Positions 7,799 through 17,486 of a stretch of DNA of 64,000 nucleotides are shown here, piece after piece. The notes below the pieces were generated by a model. That model had not been told where the DNA came from. It ran no database searches and saw nothing but the letters and a program-made list of their open reading frames with translations. The first letter of the stretch is position 1, and every line of letters starts with the position of its first letter. Origin of the DNA: Cytophagales bacterium. Lineage in GTDB: Bacteria; Bacteroidota; Bacteroidia; Cytophagales; Cytophagaceae. The translations under genes and the position numbers were made by a program. The stretch lies in assembly GCA_004294225.1 (NCBI GenBank), contig REBA01000009.1:83614-147613 (forward strand), written 5' to 3'.

Positions 7799-8773
7799 CT
7801 AGATTTCTTTGAGCGTAATCATTTTTTTATGCTCTGCATCCCATAGTTTTAAACTCAAACAGGATAAGATTTCTTTGATATTAAAGCTTGTTGTAGGAGC
7901 ATCTTGTAGTTCAGGGATATCCTGCATAGCTTCTTCTAAGCGATAAAACGGAATTCGTGAATTAAGATGATGTACATGATGATAACCTATATTTCCAGTA
8001 AACCAACGCATTATTCTATTCATTTTAAAATAACTTGTAGATTCTAATGCAGCATCTACATAACGCCAATCGCTTTGAGGAGCAAAGCTAATAGTGGGGA
8101 AATTGTGCTGTACATAAAATAAATAGGAACCCAAACCACAGGCAATAAGGTGAGGAATAATAAGTGTAAGAAATAAATTTTCTACACCTCCGAAAAATAC
8201 AAGCAGGAAACCAATTGTGAAATGAACAATCAATGCAATTAGACAATCCCAGTGTTTAGAAAAACTTTTTACAGTAGATTGAATACAGAAGGAATACATA
8301 AAAACTGTGAGATAGCCCAAGAATATGTTTAATGGATGCCTAAGCGCAAGGTAATAAAATTGTTCTTTTTTGTTGAGTTCTAAATATTGGGCTTTAGTGA
8401 TGGTGGGAAATGAACCGATATCGCTTACGTGTAGTTTGGAATTGTGATTGTGGTGAAAATCGTGAGAACGTTTCCAAACGCTGGTTGGAGCCAAGATATA
8501 TATGCTGAAGATTTTCATTAGCACATTAGCCAATTTAGATTGATAAAGTATGGCATGATGCTGATGGTCGTGATAAATAACGAACATTCTGATTAATAAT
8601 AGCCCAGAGAGTAGGCTAAAAAATGCTTTAAGGACGTTATTGAGGTTCCAATAGGTTAGGCAAAGAGAGATTATAAGAAATAGTAAAGTAGAGAAAGTAT
8701 AGTACCAACTTTTATACCTATTTTCATTAGTATATGTCTTCGTTGCTAGAATTAATTCTTTTCCTGAACGCAT
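7799..8773 (-). CDS. Membrane fatty acid desaturase
   Basis: Di-iron acyl-lipid desaturase or hydroxylase of 324 residues. The three histidine boxes are HDHQHH (about 68-73), HDFHHNH (about 104-110) and HHVHH (near 265), separated by hydrophobic membrane segments (about 25-65, 145-165, 180-220). It probably introduces a double bond into membrane acyl chains and so adjusts fluidity. The LpxL-like acyltransferase ends 62 bases upstream and DUF2279 follows 25 bases downstream on the same strand. Exact regiospecificity cannot be read from the sequence; a carotenoid or sphingolipid modifying enzyme of the same superfamily is a less likely alternative. Confidence 0.88.
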   Translation of the reverse strand: MRSGKELILATKTYTNENRYKSWYYTFSTLLFLIISLCLTYWNLNNVLKAFFSLLSGLLLIRMFVIYHDHQHHAILYQSKLANVLMKIFSIYILAPTSVWKRSHDFHHNHNSKLHVSDIGSFPTITKAQYLELNKKEQFYYLALRHPLNIFLGYLTVFMYSFCIQSTVKSFSKHWDCLIALIVHFTIGFLLVFFGGVENLFLTLIIPHLIACGLGSYLFYVQHNFPTISFAPQSDWRYVDAALESTSYFKMNRIMRWFTGNIGYHHVHHLNSRIPFYRLEEAMQDIPELQDAPTTSFNIKEILSCLSLKLWDAEHKKMITLKEI

Positions 8774-8835
8774 ATTGATTAAGTTATATACAAAGTTAAT
8801 TGAATATTGGAGAATGCCACTCTAAATGCAAAAAA

Positions 8836-9708
8836 CTAAGAACGTGGTTTGCTATGTTTCCAACGCCTATGAGACCAAAGCCAAGTTTGTGGCTCGATTT
8901 TAATTTCTTTTTCTAGTTTATGGGCGTATTGCTCAATAATTTTATTTTCTTCAAATGTTTTGGGCTGGTCTGTTATTAGTTCTGCATTTATTTCGTAATA
9001 TCCTCTTTTGATTCTTTTTATATTAATAAATACAACTGGGAAATCATATTTCTTAGCTATTTTCTCAGCTCCAGTAAACAGTGCCGTGTCTTGATTAAGA
9101 AAGGTCGTCCAATGTGCAGTTTGAGGAGAGGGTGTTTGGTCTGCAATGAATGCATAGGCAGCAACCTTGTCTTTGTTGTTTAGGATATCTTTAAAAGTAT
9201 TTTGCATTTTTATTAATTTTGTTCCAAATAGGGTTCTTGTTTTGCACATTAGTCCTTCAAAGTAAGGATTTGAAAGAGGCTTATAGACGACATAAAGCTG
9301 ATGTTTGCAAGACAAGCTAAAAGAAGAACCCGCCCATTCCCAATTTCCATAATGTCCCATTAACAGTATTACACTTTTATTGTTTTCAAATAATTGGTTG
9401 AGTACTTGCTCGTTTTTGAATTTACAGTGTTTTAGCGTAGTCGCACTGTTCATAGTTATTTTTTTGAATGCTTCTAGAATTAAATCACACAAGTATCGAT
9501 AATATTCTTTTGCTATTTGATTTATTTCTTGACTTGATTTTTCTGGAAATGAGTTGCTAAGATTGTTGAGAACAATTTTTTTTCTGTAGCCCAAAAGATG
9601 ATAGAGTATTAGAAATAAAACATCCGAAAAAAGGTAAAGTAATCTAAAAGGTAAGATTGATATAAAATATATCAATGGTAATAGAAGGTAATACGAGATC
9701 GCTTGCAT
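8836..9708 (-). CDS. LpxL/HtrB-family acyltransferase
   Basis: 290-residue inner-membrane acyltransferase that adds secondary acyl chains to lipid A precursors. An N-terminal membrane anchor (about 5-38) is followed by the catalytic HX4E motif in LLMGHYGNWEW (H119, E124). Later family blocks include FIADQTPSP and TALFTGAEKIAKKYDFPVV. Length matches the family (about 290-310). It heads the run lpxL-like, desaturase, DUF2279, Smr. Bacteroidota often carry several paralogues, so the specific acyl-chain position is not assigned. Confidence 0.88.
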   Translation of the reverse strand: MQAISYYLLLPLIYFISILPFRLLYLFSDVLFLILYHLLGYRKKIVLNNLSNSFPEKSSQEINQIAKEYYRYLCDLILEAFKKITMNSATTLKHCKFKNEQVLNQLFENNKSVILLMGHYGNWEWAGSSFSLSCKHQLYVVYKPLSNPYFEGLMCKTRTLFGTKLIKMQNTFKDILNNKDKVAAYAFIADQTPSPQTAHWTTFLNQDTALFTGAEKIAKKYDFPVVFINIKRIKRGYYEINAELITDQPKTFEENKIIEQYAHKLEKEIKIEPQTWLWSHRRWKHSKPRS

Positions 9709-9722
9709 TGTTTTTAGAAACT

Positions 9723-9754
9723 AAAAACGGCTACCATTATAGTAGCCGTTTTTT
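9723..9754 (-). terminator. Intrinsic terminator after the PorE-like gene
   Basis: AAAACGGCTAC (9724-9734) / GTAGCCGTTTT (9742-9752), loop CATTATA. The A-run on its left becomes a U-run in the minus-strand transcript. It lies 22 bases beyond the PorE-like stop. Confidence 0.85.
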
Positions 9755-9775
9755 AAATAGTTAATTATAAAATGA

Positions 9776-11617
9776 TTATTTTGTTGTTTTACTTTTGGGT
9801 GCTGAAGTAATTTTTTTGCTTACAGAGCTAACTGCTGAATTTATAGTAGGCGATTCTATGTAATTGGCAAACTCTTCATCAGATAGTATTTTGAATTCCG
9901 CCCTTCTATTGGGGGCGTTCTCATTGGTAGAATTTCCATTAACTATTACTTTAGAGAAGTTGTATCCCTTTTGTTTTAATCTGTTTTTATCAATTCCTCG
10001 ACTTAGAAGGTATTTGTACATAGAATGTGCTCTTCGCTCTGAGATTAGTTGATTTATTTCTTGGCTTCCTTTGCTATCGGTATGACCACCGATTTCGATT
10101 TTCATTTCTGGGAATTTGTTAAGAATTGCAATTAAGACTTGTAATTTTTGTTGAGAAATATTAGAGGGTTCACTATACATGTTGAAGTCGAAATAGGCGA
10201 TTGCATCTAAGATTTTACCTACTCTTGGTCTATCAATATCTACTTTTGCCAAAGGTGTTTTCATAGATGTGTCTTGAACTGCAAAAACTTTTTGCTCTGG
10301 TTCTTCTTCAAATATTTCAAAATGGTAGATATCCTCTTCTCCATAGGTATCTTTTCTGTATGTAGAAAAATATCCATTCTTACCATCTGGCAAGAAAGAA
10401 ATATGATATTCGTGATCAGCAGTATTCAATGGGTAACCCATATTTATTGGGTTATTCCATGATGAATCTGTAGGATTATATTTGGTTTTGAAAATATCTA
10501 ATCCTCCAATAGAATTGGGACCATCAGAACTGAAAAATAAAGTTTTTCCATCAGGTAGAATGCAAGGAGATTCTTCGTCGAATGCTGTATTGACCTTAGA
10601 ACCAAGATTTACTGGCACTCCCCATTTTCCATCTGGTTGGAGTTTCGATACATATATATCCATACCTCCATATCCACCTGGTCTATCGCTAGAGAAAAAG
10701 AAGGTTTGATCATCTGCACTTATGGCACAGCCACTTTCAAGGCTCGTAGAGTTAATATTTTTACCCATATTAATAGGTTGAGACCATTCGTTGCCATTGA
10801 AATCTGAATAGAATAAATCGGTAGAACCATTTTCATCTGAGGAATAGAAAAATAATCTTTTACCATTAGCAGAAAGTGCTAAAGGAGCATCATGTTTGAA
10901 GGAGTTAATTGGACCTACATGTTTTGCTTTACTCCATTTATTATTATGCTTGGTAGAAACGTACATGTCTTCGAAGAATTCGTCTATATCATCATCTATT
11001 TGACCTCCTGTAGTTTCATGTCTTTGAGAGGCAAAATACATTGTATTTCCGTCGCTTGAAATTATTGGCCAATGCTCTGTATATACAGAATTAATGTTGG
11101 TATTCAAGTGTTCTATTTTGGTTTTAATTGGTTTTGCGATAAGTAATTTACCAGTTTTACAGTTTTGAATATATTTGTTTATAGTAGGAAGCACCTGTTT
11201 TCCATAATCGCTAGTGGTATCAATAGAGGCTTTGTATTTGGTATAGAAATCCATAGCTTTATCAAATTGGTGACCGTAGTGATAAGCTACTCCCAGATAA
11301 TAATCTATATCAGAGTATTCATTTTCTTTATCTTTTGCTTTGGCTTTTTCGAAATAGGGTATGGCTTTATTTTTAAATTCTGAATGAAGATAACATACAC
11401 CTATTTTATAATTTGTTTCTGGGTTTCCAGATTTCACTTGGTCAAGTTGTATAAATAATGGAAGGGCACTTCTAAATATTTCATCTATGAAATATTCTTC
11501 TGCTTTTCTTTTTAATTTTCTTATGGCTGCTTGGTCTTGAGCAAAAAGAGAAGATGATGTGCCTATAAAAAACAAACTAAAAAGTAGTATAAAAGTGAAA
11601 TGGTAATGTTTTTTCAT
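9776..11617 (-). CDS. PorE-like OmpA-family protein with TPR and PD40 repeats
   Basis: 613 residues. A signal peptide ends in LFA with Gln following. Domains in order: TPR-like helices about 30-165, WD40-like PD40 propeller blades about 185-430 (repeats of the type DGNTMYFASQR, NGKRLFFYSSDENGSTDLF, DDQTFFFSSDRPGGYGGMDIY), and a C-terminal OmpA/MotB peptidoglycan-binding domain about 468-580 with GGHTDSKGSQEINQLISERR. This is the architecture of PorE, the type IX secretion subunit thought to link the machine to peptidoglycan. Bacteroidota have several such proteins, some outside secretion, so the name is not certain. It follows htrA at a 203-base distance and ends at a strong terminator. Confidence 0.85.
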   Translation of the reverse strand: MKKHYHFTFILLFSLFFIGTSSSLFAQDQAAIRKLKRKAEEYFIDEIFRSALPLFIQLDQVKSGNPETNYKIGVCYLHSEFKNKAIPYFEKAKAKDKENEYSDIDYYLGVAYHYGHQFDKAMDFYTKYKASIDTTSDYGKQVLPTINKYIQNCKTGKLLIAKPIKTKIEHLNTNINSVYTEHWPIISSDGNTMYFASQRHETTGGQIDDDIDEFFEDMYVSTKHNNKWSKAKHVGPINSFKHDAPLALSANGKRLFFYSSDENGSTDLFYSDFNGNEWSQPINMGKNINSTSLESGCAISADDQTFFFSSDRPGGYGGMDIYVSKLQPDGKWGVPVNLGSKVNTAFDEESPCILPDGKTLFFSSDGPNSIGGLDIFKTKYNPTDSSWNNPINMGYPLNTADHEYHISFLPDGKNGYFSTYRKDTYGEEDIYHFEIFEEEPEQKVFAVQDTSMKTPLAKVDIDRPRVGKILDAIAYFDFNMYSEPSNISQQKLQVLIAILNKFPEMKIEIGGHTDSKGSQEINQLISERRAHSMYKYLLSRGIDKNRLKQKGYNFSKVIVNGNSTNENAPNRRAEFKILSDEEFANYIESPTINSAVSSVSKKITSAPKSKTTK

Positions 11618-11820
11618 CGGATTATTTTTTTTATTTTTAAATAGGGATTTAAATAGATTTAGTTAATTATTTGAAGTGTTTTTTACATTAGATACCAATA
11701 AATCATTATAATTTACATAAATAAAGAAACAATTAAACTAAATCTAGTATTTTTTTTCTAGTAAATAAAGAAATTCTTTTTTTTAACAGAAAGAAGCTTT
11801 AATTAGTTGTCCTATTGGAA

Positions 11821-13251
11821 TCAATTTAGCACAAAACTTCTTTGGGTTCTCATATTATTTATATCTACACCGTCAATAATTACTTTGCCTCTTATCTTTT
11901 CTAAGATTTCGATTACTTCTTCGGGGGTATTGGTGGGGTATCTATTGATAGAAGTGATGATGAATCCTTCTTTTATTCCTAGTTGAGCAAATATTCCGGC
12001 TTTTATTCTGATAAGCCTTACACCACTGGATATTCCTCGTTTGTCTTTTTCTACTTTTGATACACTTTCTAGTTCTGATGCGAGAGAGCTAGAAACTACA
12101 GAGCTTCTTTTGATGATTTCTGTAGTGCCTTCGCTGTTGGTAAGAATCAAGCTTGCTTCATTGATTACTTCATTGCTTTTGTAGGTTATTTTTATTTTTT
12201 CACCGGGATTTAAATAACTCATTAGTTCATCATAACTACTTTTACCTTCTATGTTTTGATCGTTGATTTTTATGATAATATCTCCTTTTTTCAATCCTGA
12301 TTTTTCAGCAGCCCCATCTTTTTGAAGGTAATTAACAATTACACCATTGTAATCTTTAATTTTTAATTTATCTGCCAATGCACTGCTAATTTCGCTAACT
12401 TCTAAACCACCAAAAGCTTTTTGCACTTCTCCATAAGTAATAATATCATTCACTACTTTTTTGACAATATCAATCGGGACAGCAAATCCATATCCTGAGT
12501 AAGATCCAGTTCTAGATAATATAGCTGTGTTTACTCCTATTAACTCTCCTTTTATATTGACCAATGCTCCACCGCTATTGCCTGGATTGATAGCAGCATC
12601 GGTTTGGATAAATGATTCTATTGGAAATTGGCTATGGACAATGTTTAAATTTCTTGCTTTTGCACTGACTATTCCAGCAGTAGCTGTTGAATAAAGATTA
12701 AATGGGTTTCCGATTGCAAGCACCCATTCCCCGACTTTTAAATTTTTTGAAGAACCTATTTTTAAATAAGGAAGATTTTTCTCGTTGATTTTCAAAACAG
12801 CAAGATCTGTATTAGGGTCTTTGCCTACTACACTGGCTGGGTAGTTTCTTTTGTTGATTACTACTTCAATTTTATCAGCATTATTGATTACATGATGATT
12901 TGTTACTATATATCCATCTCCAGAATAAATAACTCCTGAGCCAGAACTAGCTACTTGGTTGGTATTTGCTCCTCCACCAAATATCCAGTCAAACATATTT
13001 GCACCATAATTGGTAGTGGTAGATTCGCATTGAATAAATACTACGCTTGGTGTACCGATTGCAGAAGCTTGAGAAAAGTCCTCTTGATGTTCATTGGAAG
13101 ATTCTGCTTGAAGATAGGATGTGTTGTAGGAGTTTGTAGAATTAGGGTTTTGAATATAAGTAATTTGCTGAGGTGGAAGAAGCCAATAGGTAGTCAATCC
13201 ACCTAGAAATCCTGCAATTAGGGCTACAATTAAAAATGCTATTTTATTCAT
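11821..13251 (-). CDS. HtrA/Deg-family serine protease with two PDZ domains
   Basis: 476 residues, periplasmic quality-control protease. The N-terminus (about 5-25) is a hydrophobic anchor or signal sequence without an obvious cleavage site. Catalytic triad: H120 in VTNHHVI, D149 in NTDLAVLK and S226 in NPGNSGGAL. A first PDZ domain begins near 280 (AFGGLEVSEISS) and a second, more divergent one occupies about 400-465. An uncleaved anchor would make it DegS-like in topology, but two PDZ domains are more like DegP/DegQ. It is divergent from the GH3-like gene, with the site-2 protease rseP 3 kb away. Confidence 0.93.
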   Translation of the reverse strand: MNKIAFLIVALIAGFLGGLTTYWLLPPQQITYIQNPNSTNSYNTSYLQAESSNEHQEDFSQASAIGTPSVVFIQCESTTTNYGANMFDWIFGGGANTNQVASSGSGVIYSGDGYIVTNHHVINNADKIEVVINKRNYPASVVGKDPNTDLAVLKINEKNLPYLKIGSSKNLKVGEWVLAIGNPFNLYSTATAGIVSAKARNLNIVHSQFPIESFIQTDAAINPGNSGGALVNIKGELIGVNTAILSRTGSYSGYGFAVPIDIVKKVVNDIITYGEVQKAFGGLEVSEISSALADKLKIKDYNGVIVNYLQKDGAAEKSGLKKGDIIIKINDQNIEGKSSYDELMSYLNPGEKIKITYKSNEVINEASLILTNSEGTTEIIKRSSVVSSSLASELESVSKVEKDKRGISSGVRLIRIKAGIFAQLGIKEGFIITSINRYPTNTPEEVIEILEKIRGKVIIDGVDINNMRTQRSFVLN

Positions 13252-13362
13252 AAGAATAGGAGGAGTACTAATAAATAATTTTGCAATATATAGTATTGTT
13301 TATTATCTGTCAATGGCTATTTATGTTAAAAAATAGTCTATTTTTATTAGATTGCAACCTTT

Positions 13363-14865
13363 ATGAAGAGTATAAAATCTATTTTATGTAAGCCCTATGC
13401 TAAATATGTTGTAGCCCAACAACAAGATTGGATGTTTGATGCGGCAAATACACAGAAAAAAACGTTAAAATATCTTTTAGAGAAAGCTAGAGATACTCAA
13501 TTTGGGAAAGCACATCGCTTTCATTTGATTAAGTCTCACCAAGAATTTGTAAAGCAAGTACCCATTAGAGATTATGAATCGCTAAAAGAGTATGTCCATA
13601 AAGCCCAACAAGGGATTCCTGATGTTCTATGGCCAGGTTTGCCGCTGTATTTAGCAAAAACCTCAGGAACTACATCGGGTTTTAAGTATATACCAATAAC
13701 AAAAGAATCTATCGGATTTCAAATAGCAGCAGCAAGAGATGCGTTATTGAATTATGTTTTTGATACGAAGAATACCAACTTTTTAGATGGCAATCTGATG
13801 TTTCTTTCTGGGAGCCCAGAATTAAAGAAAGAGCATGGCATATGGATAGGTCGGCTTTCTGGGATTGTCAATCACCATATCCCATCGTATTTAAAATACA
13901 GTCAATTACCATCCTATAAAACCAATTGTATAAGTGATTGGGAAAGTAAAATTGAGCACATTATTGATGAGACAATTCATAAACCCATGTCTTTAATATC
14001 AGGAATTCCGCCGTGGGTACAGATGTATTTCGATCGTATTCAAGCCAGGATAGATAGACCGATTAAAGATATATTTCCTCAGTTTTCTTTGTACGTATTT
14101 GGAGGTGTAAATTTTGAACCCTACAAAAAGAAGCTGTTTGAAACTATTGGTAAATCAATAGACAATATAGAGACTTTTCCTGCATCTGAAGGTTTTTTTG
14201 CTTTTCAAAATGTACAATCGGATGAAGGATTGCTACTTTTACTCAATAGTGGAATTTATTATGAATTTGTACCAGTCGAAGAAATTAATTCTAATCAACC
14301 TACAAGATTAAGTATTGCAGAAGTAGAGCTGGATAAAAATTATGCGATGATTATCAGTACTAATGCAGGACTTTGGGCATATTCTATAGGCGATACAGTA
14401 AAATTTGTTTCTAAAAACCCTTATAAAATTATTGTTACAGGGCGTGTTAAACATTTTATCTCTGCTTTTGGCGAACATGTAATAGGAGAGGAGGTAGAGC
14501 GAGCATTAAAAAAGACATTGGGCAAATACCCAAAAGTAGAAATTACTGAGTTTACCGTTGCTCCCTACGTAGCTTCTCAATCAGAGGCGTCTTTTCATGA
14601 ATGGTTGATAGAATTTGCAAATCCTCCAGAAAATATTTCTAGATTTGCAGAAGATTTAGATAACGCTATGGTATCAATAAATTCTTATTATTCGGATTTA
14701 ATCATAGGTAAAATATTAAATCCTTTAACGATTACAAGACTTCAACCAAATGCGTTTATAGAATATATGAAGTCAGAAGGTAAATTAGGTGGGCAGAATA
14801 AAGTTCCTAGGCTTACTAATGATAGAAAAATAGCCCAAAACTTATCGCCTTGGAAATTAAATTAA
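13363..14865 (+). CDS. GH3-family (auxin-responsive promoter family) acyl-adenylate-forming enzyme
   Basis: 500 residues. The ATP-binding signature of this adenylating family is TSGTTSGFKYIP (about 100-111). Other GH3-like blocks are FGGVNFEPYKK, FPASEGFFAFQ, and YSIGDTVKFV with VTGRVKHFISAFGEHV near the hinge. Plant GH3 enzymes conjugate amino acids to acyl acids; the bacterial relatives, common in Bacteroidota, have no settled substrate. dxr starts 16 bases downstream, so the two are co-transcribed with each other and perhaps with rseP. Confidence 0.88.
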   Translation: MKSIKSILCKPYAKYVVAQQQDWMFDAANTQKKTLKYLLEKARDTQFGKAHRFHLIKSHQEFVKQVPIRDYESLKEYVHKAQQGIPDVLWPGLPLYLAKTSGTTSGFKYIPITKESIGFQIAAARDALLNYVFDTKNTNFLDGNLMFLSGSPELKKEHGIWIGRLSGIVNHHIPSYLKYSQLPSYKTNCISDWESKIEHIIDETIHKPMSLISGIPPWVQMYFDRIQARIDRPIKDIFPQFSLYVFGGVNFEPYKKKLFETIGKSIDNIETFPASEGFFAFQNVQSDEGLLLLLNSGIYYEFVPVEEINSNQPTRLSIAEVELDKNYAMIISTNAGLWAYSIGDTVKFVSKNPYKIIVTGRVKHFISAFGEHVIGEEVERALKKTLGKYPKVEITEFTVAPYVASQSEASFHEWLIEFANPPENISRFAEDLDNAMVSINSYYSDLIIGKILNPLTITRLQPNAFIEYMKSEGKLGGQNKVPRLTNDRKIAQNLSPWKLN

Positions 14866-14881
14866 GTGTTTTAATAAGTTA

Positions 14882-16054
14882 ATGAATAGTAAATCAAATT
14901 TTCCTCCCAAAAGGATTGCAATACTTGGAAGCACAGGTTCGATAGGCACACAAGCTTTAGAAATTGTAAAACAACATCCAGAATCTCTTATCATAGAAAT
15001 ATTATCTGCACAGTCAAATGCCGATTTGCTGATTCAACAAGCTTCAGAATTTCAGCCTAATCTTGTAGTAATAGGAGAAGAAAAATTATATGATAAAGTT
15101 TTTTCCGCATTAGACCCATTGGGTATAAAAGTATATAGCGGAGAGAAATCACTAAGCACTGTGGTAGCTATGGATAGTATAGATATAGTTCTGACAGCAT
15201 TAGTAGGTTATGCCGGGCTTATCCCTACAATCAATGCAATAAAAGCAGGAAAAGATATTGCTTTAGCCAATAAAGAAACTCTAGTAGTAGCTGGTGATTT
15301 GATTATGGACTTGGCCAGACAGTATAATTCCAATATTTTACCTGTAGATTCAGAACATTCAGCAATTTATCAATGCTTAGTAGGCGAGTATCATAACAAA
15401 ATCGAAAAAATAATTCTTACGGCTTCGGGTGGTCCCTTTAGAGGAAAGGATAGAGATTATTTACTTAATGTTACTAAAGAACAAGCACTCAAACACCCCA
15501 ATTGGAACATGGGTGCAAAGATTACTATAGACTCTGCTTCATTAATGAACAAAGGCCTAGAAGTAATAGAGGCAAAATGGTTGTTTGGGCTTCAAGCAAA
15601 TCAAATTGAAGTGGTCATACATCCTCAATCTATTATTCACTCGATGGTAGAATTTGAAGATACCTCTATTAAAGCACAACTTGGTTTGCCAGACATGAGA
15701 GTGCCTATTCAATATGCTTTGTTTTTTCCATACAGGGTAAAAGCAGATTTCGAGAAATTCTCTTTCTTAAAATATCCACAGCTGACTTTTGAAAGTCCAG
15801 ATATGGTTACATTTAGAAACCTTGATTTGGCCTATCAGGCTTTAAAAAAAGAAGGAAATATGGCTTGTATTTTGAATGCAGCAAATGAAATTGCAGTTCA
15901 ACGGTTTTTGAATGATGAAATTTCGTTTTTAGGAATTTCTGAATTGATAGAAAAATGTATGAACCAATTGACTTATATATCTAAGCCGACTATAGAAGAT
16001 TACATTAATACTAATTTAGAGACTAGGAAAATAGCCTCTGAAATGAAAGTTTAG
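14882..16054 (+). CDS. dxr: 1-deoxy-D-xylulose-5-phosphate reductoisomerase
   Basis: Committed step of the MEP isoprenoid pathway: converts deoxyxylulose phosphate to methylerythritol phosphate with NADPH. 390 residues, usual length. NADPH-binding ILGSTGSIGTQAL (about 14-26), the NKET block ALANKETLVVAG, the metal-binding VDSEHSAIYQ, and the flexible-loop region HPNWNMGAKITIDSASLMNKGLE (short parts given) are all present. It shows that this organism makes isoprenoids by the MEP route. It lies between the GH3-like gene and rseP on the same strand. Confidence 0.97.
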   Translation: MNSKSNFPPKRIAILGSTGSIGTQALEIVKQHPESLIIEILSAQSNADLLIQQASEFQPNLVVIGEEKLYDKVFSALDPLGIKVYSGEKSLSTVVAMDSIDIVLTALVGYAGLIPTINAIKAGKDIALANKETLVVAGDLIMDLARQYNSNILPVDSEHSAIYQCLVGEYHNKIEKIILTASGGPFRGKDRDYLLNVTKEQALKHPNWNMGAKITIDSASLMNKGLEVIEAKWLFGLQANQIEVVIHPQSIIHSMVEFEDTSIKAQLGLPDMRVPIQYALFFPYRVKADFEKFSFLKYPQLTFESPDMVTFRNLDLAYQALKKEGNMACILNAANEIAVQRFLNDEISFLGISELIEKCMNQLTYISKPTIEDYINTNLETRKIASEMKV

Positions 16055-16145
16055 CCAATAAAATTTTATATTTCAATTATTTTAAATCAAACAGATAGCC
16101 ATGAAAATGCTTATCTTTAAAAACTAAAATCAAAATTATACTACA

Positions 16146-17486
16146 ATGGAAGGATTAATCATGGCTTGCCAAATGTTGTTGGGTTTATCATTACTTATAG
16201 GCTTGCATGAACTCGGACATTTTATAGCTGCTAGGGTATTTAAAATAAGAGTTTCTAAATTCTATTTGTTTTTTGATTTTCTATTCCCAATGCACAATGT
16301 TTTAAATTTTGCATTATTCAAGATAAAAAGAGGGGATACAGAGTATGGCTTGGGCTGGTTTCCATTCGGTGGATATGTAAAAATAGAAGGGATGATAGAC
16401 GAATCGATGGATACAGAAGCGATGGCAAAACCACCTCAACCTTGGGAGTTTCGCTCTAAACCAGCTTGGCAAAGGCTTATTGTAATGATGGGAGGTATTA
16501 TCGTAAATGTAATTACTGGAATTATAATATTTATATTTTTAGCTTATGGTTATGGTGAGCAATATGTTACCATGCAAGAAATCAATAAAAATGGTATTGT
16601 AGCTCATCCTTTAGCACAAAAAATAGGTTTGAGAACTGGTGACAAAATTCTGAAAATTAATAATAAAGTTCCTGAAAAATTTGTTGATTTATACAATCCA
16701 GAAGTATTGTTAAATGATGGAAGTTCATATACTATTTCTAGAAATGATTCGATTATTGAAATAGTGATTCCTAATGATTTGATTGGAGACTTATCCAAAG
16801 AAAAAGAAAGATTTATAGAACCTATTTTCCCTTATGAAATCGGGATGTTGGTTCCTGGAAGTAATGCCGAAAAAGCAGGATTCTTGCCTAAAGACAAATT
16901 ACTCACTATAGAAGGAAAATCTATTCATTACTTTCATTTGCTTCAAGAAACTTTGAAATCTTACAAAAGCCAGAAAGTGAATATAGAAATAGAAAGAAAT
17001 GGACAAAGACAAACACTTCTTACTCAGGTAGACGACAACGGAAAAATAGGATTTCAGCCCAATATGTTACTTAATCACTCTACTAAAGCCTACACTTTCC
17101 CTGAATCAATATCAAAAGGGACTACCAATGCTTTTACTTTGGTGTACATGAACATCAAGGGCTTGGGTAAAATTTTTAGCGGACAAATTAAAGCTACCGA
17201 TGCTGTGAGCGGCCCTATAGGAATGGCAAAAATGTTTGGTGGAGTTTGGGATTGGCACAACTTCTGGAATATGGTAGGGGTGATTTCTATGATATTGGCA
17301 TTCATGAATTTTCTTCCTATCCCCGGCCTAGATGGTGGTTATGTGATGTTTTTAACCTATGAAATGATTTCAGGCAAAAAGCCTTCTGATGTCTTTATGG
17401 AATATGCTTTAAAATTTGGTATGCTTATCATATTGGGCATCATGGTATTCTCGATAGGAAATGATGTCTTTAAATTATTTAGATAA
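16146..17486 (+). CDS. rseP: RIP metalloprotease RseP (site-2 protease)
   Basis: Inner-membrane zinc protease that cuts transmembrane segments, for example of anti-sigma factors. 446 residues. HEXXH is at about 21-25 (GLHELGHFIAAR), and the C-terminal zinc-ligand motif is NFLPIPGLDGGYV. Two PDZ domains lie between them (around GLRTGDKILKINNK and GFLPKDKLLTIEGK). Four hydrophobic membrane segments fit the family topology. It overlaps the convergent glycosyltransferase gene by 12 bases. dxr next to rseP is a widely conserved gene order. Confidence 0.95.
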   Translation: MEGLIMACQMLLGLSLLIGLHELGHFIAARVFKIRVSKFYLFFDFLFPMHNVLNFALFKIKRGDTEYGLGWFPFGGYVKIEGMIDESMDTEAMAKPPQPWEFRSKPAWQRLIVMMGGIIVNVITGIIIFIFLAYGYGEQYVTMQEINKNGIVAHPLAQKIGLRTGDKILKINNKVPEKFVDLYNPEVLLNDGSSYTISRNDSIIEIVIPNDLIGDLSKEKERFIEPIFPYEIGMLVPGSNAEKAGFLPKDKLLTIEGKSIHYFHLLQETLKSYKSQKVNIEIERNGQRQTLLTQVDDNGKIGFQPNMLLNHSTKAYTFPESISKGTTNAFTLVYMNIKGLGKIFSGQIKATDAVSGPIGMAKMFGGVWDWHNFWNMVGVISMILAFMNFLPIPGLDGGYVMFLTYEMISGKKPSDVFMEYALKFGMLIILGIMVFSIGNDVFKLFR

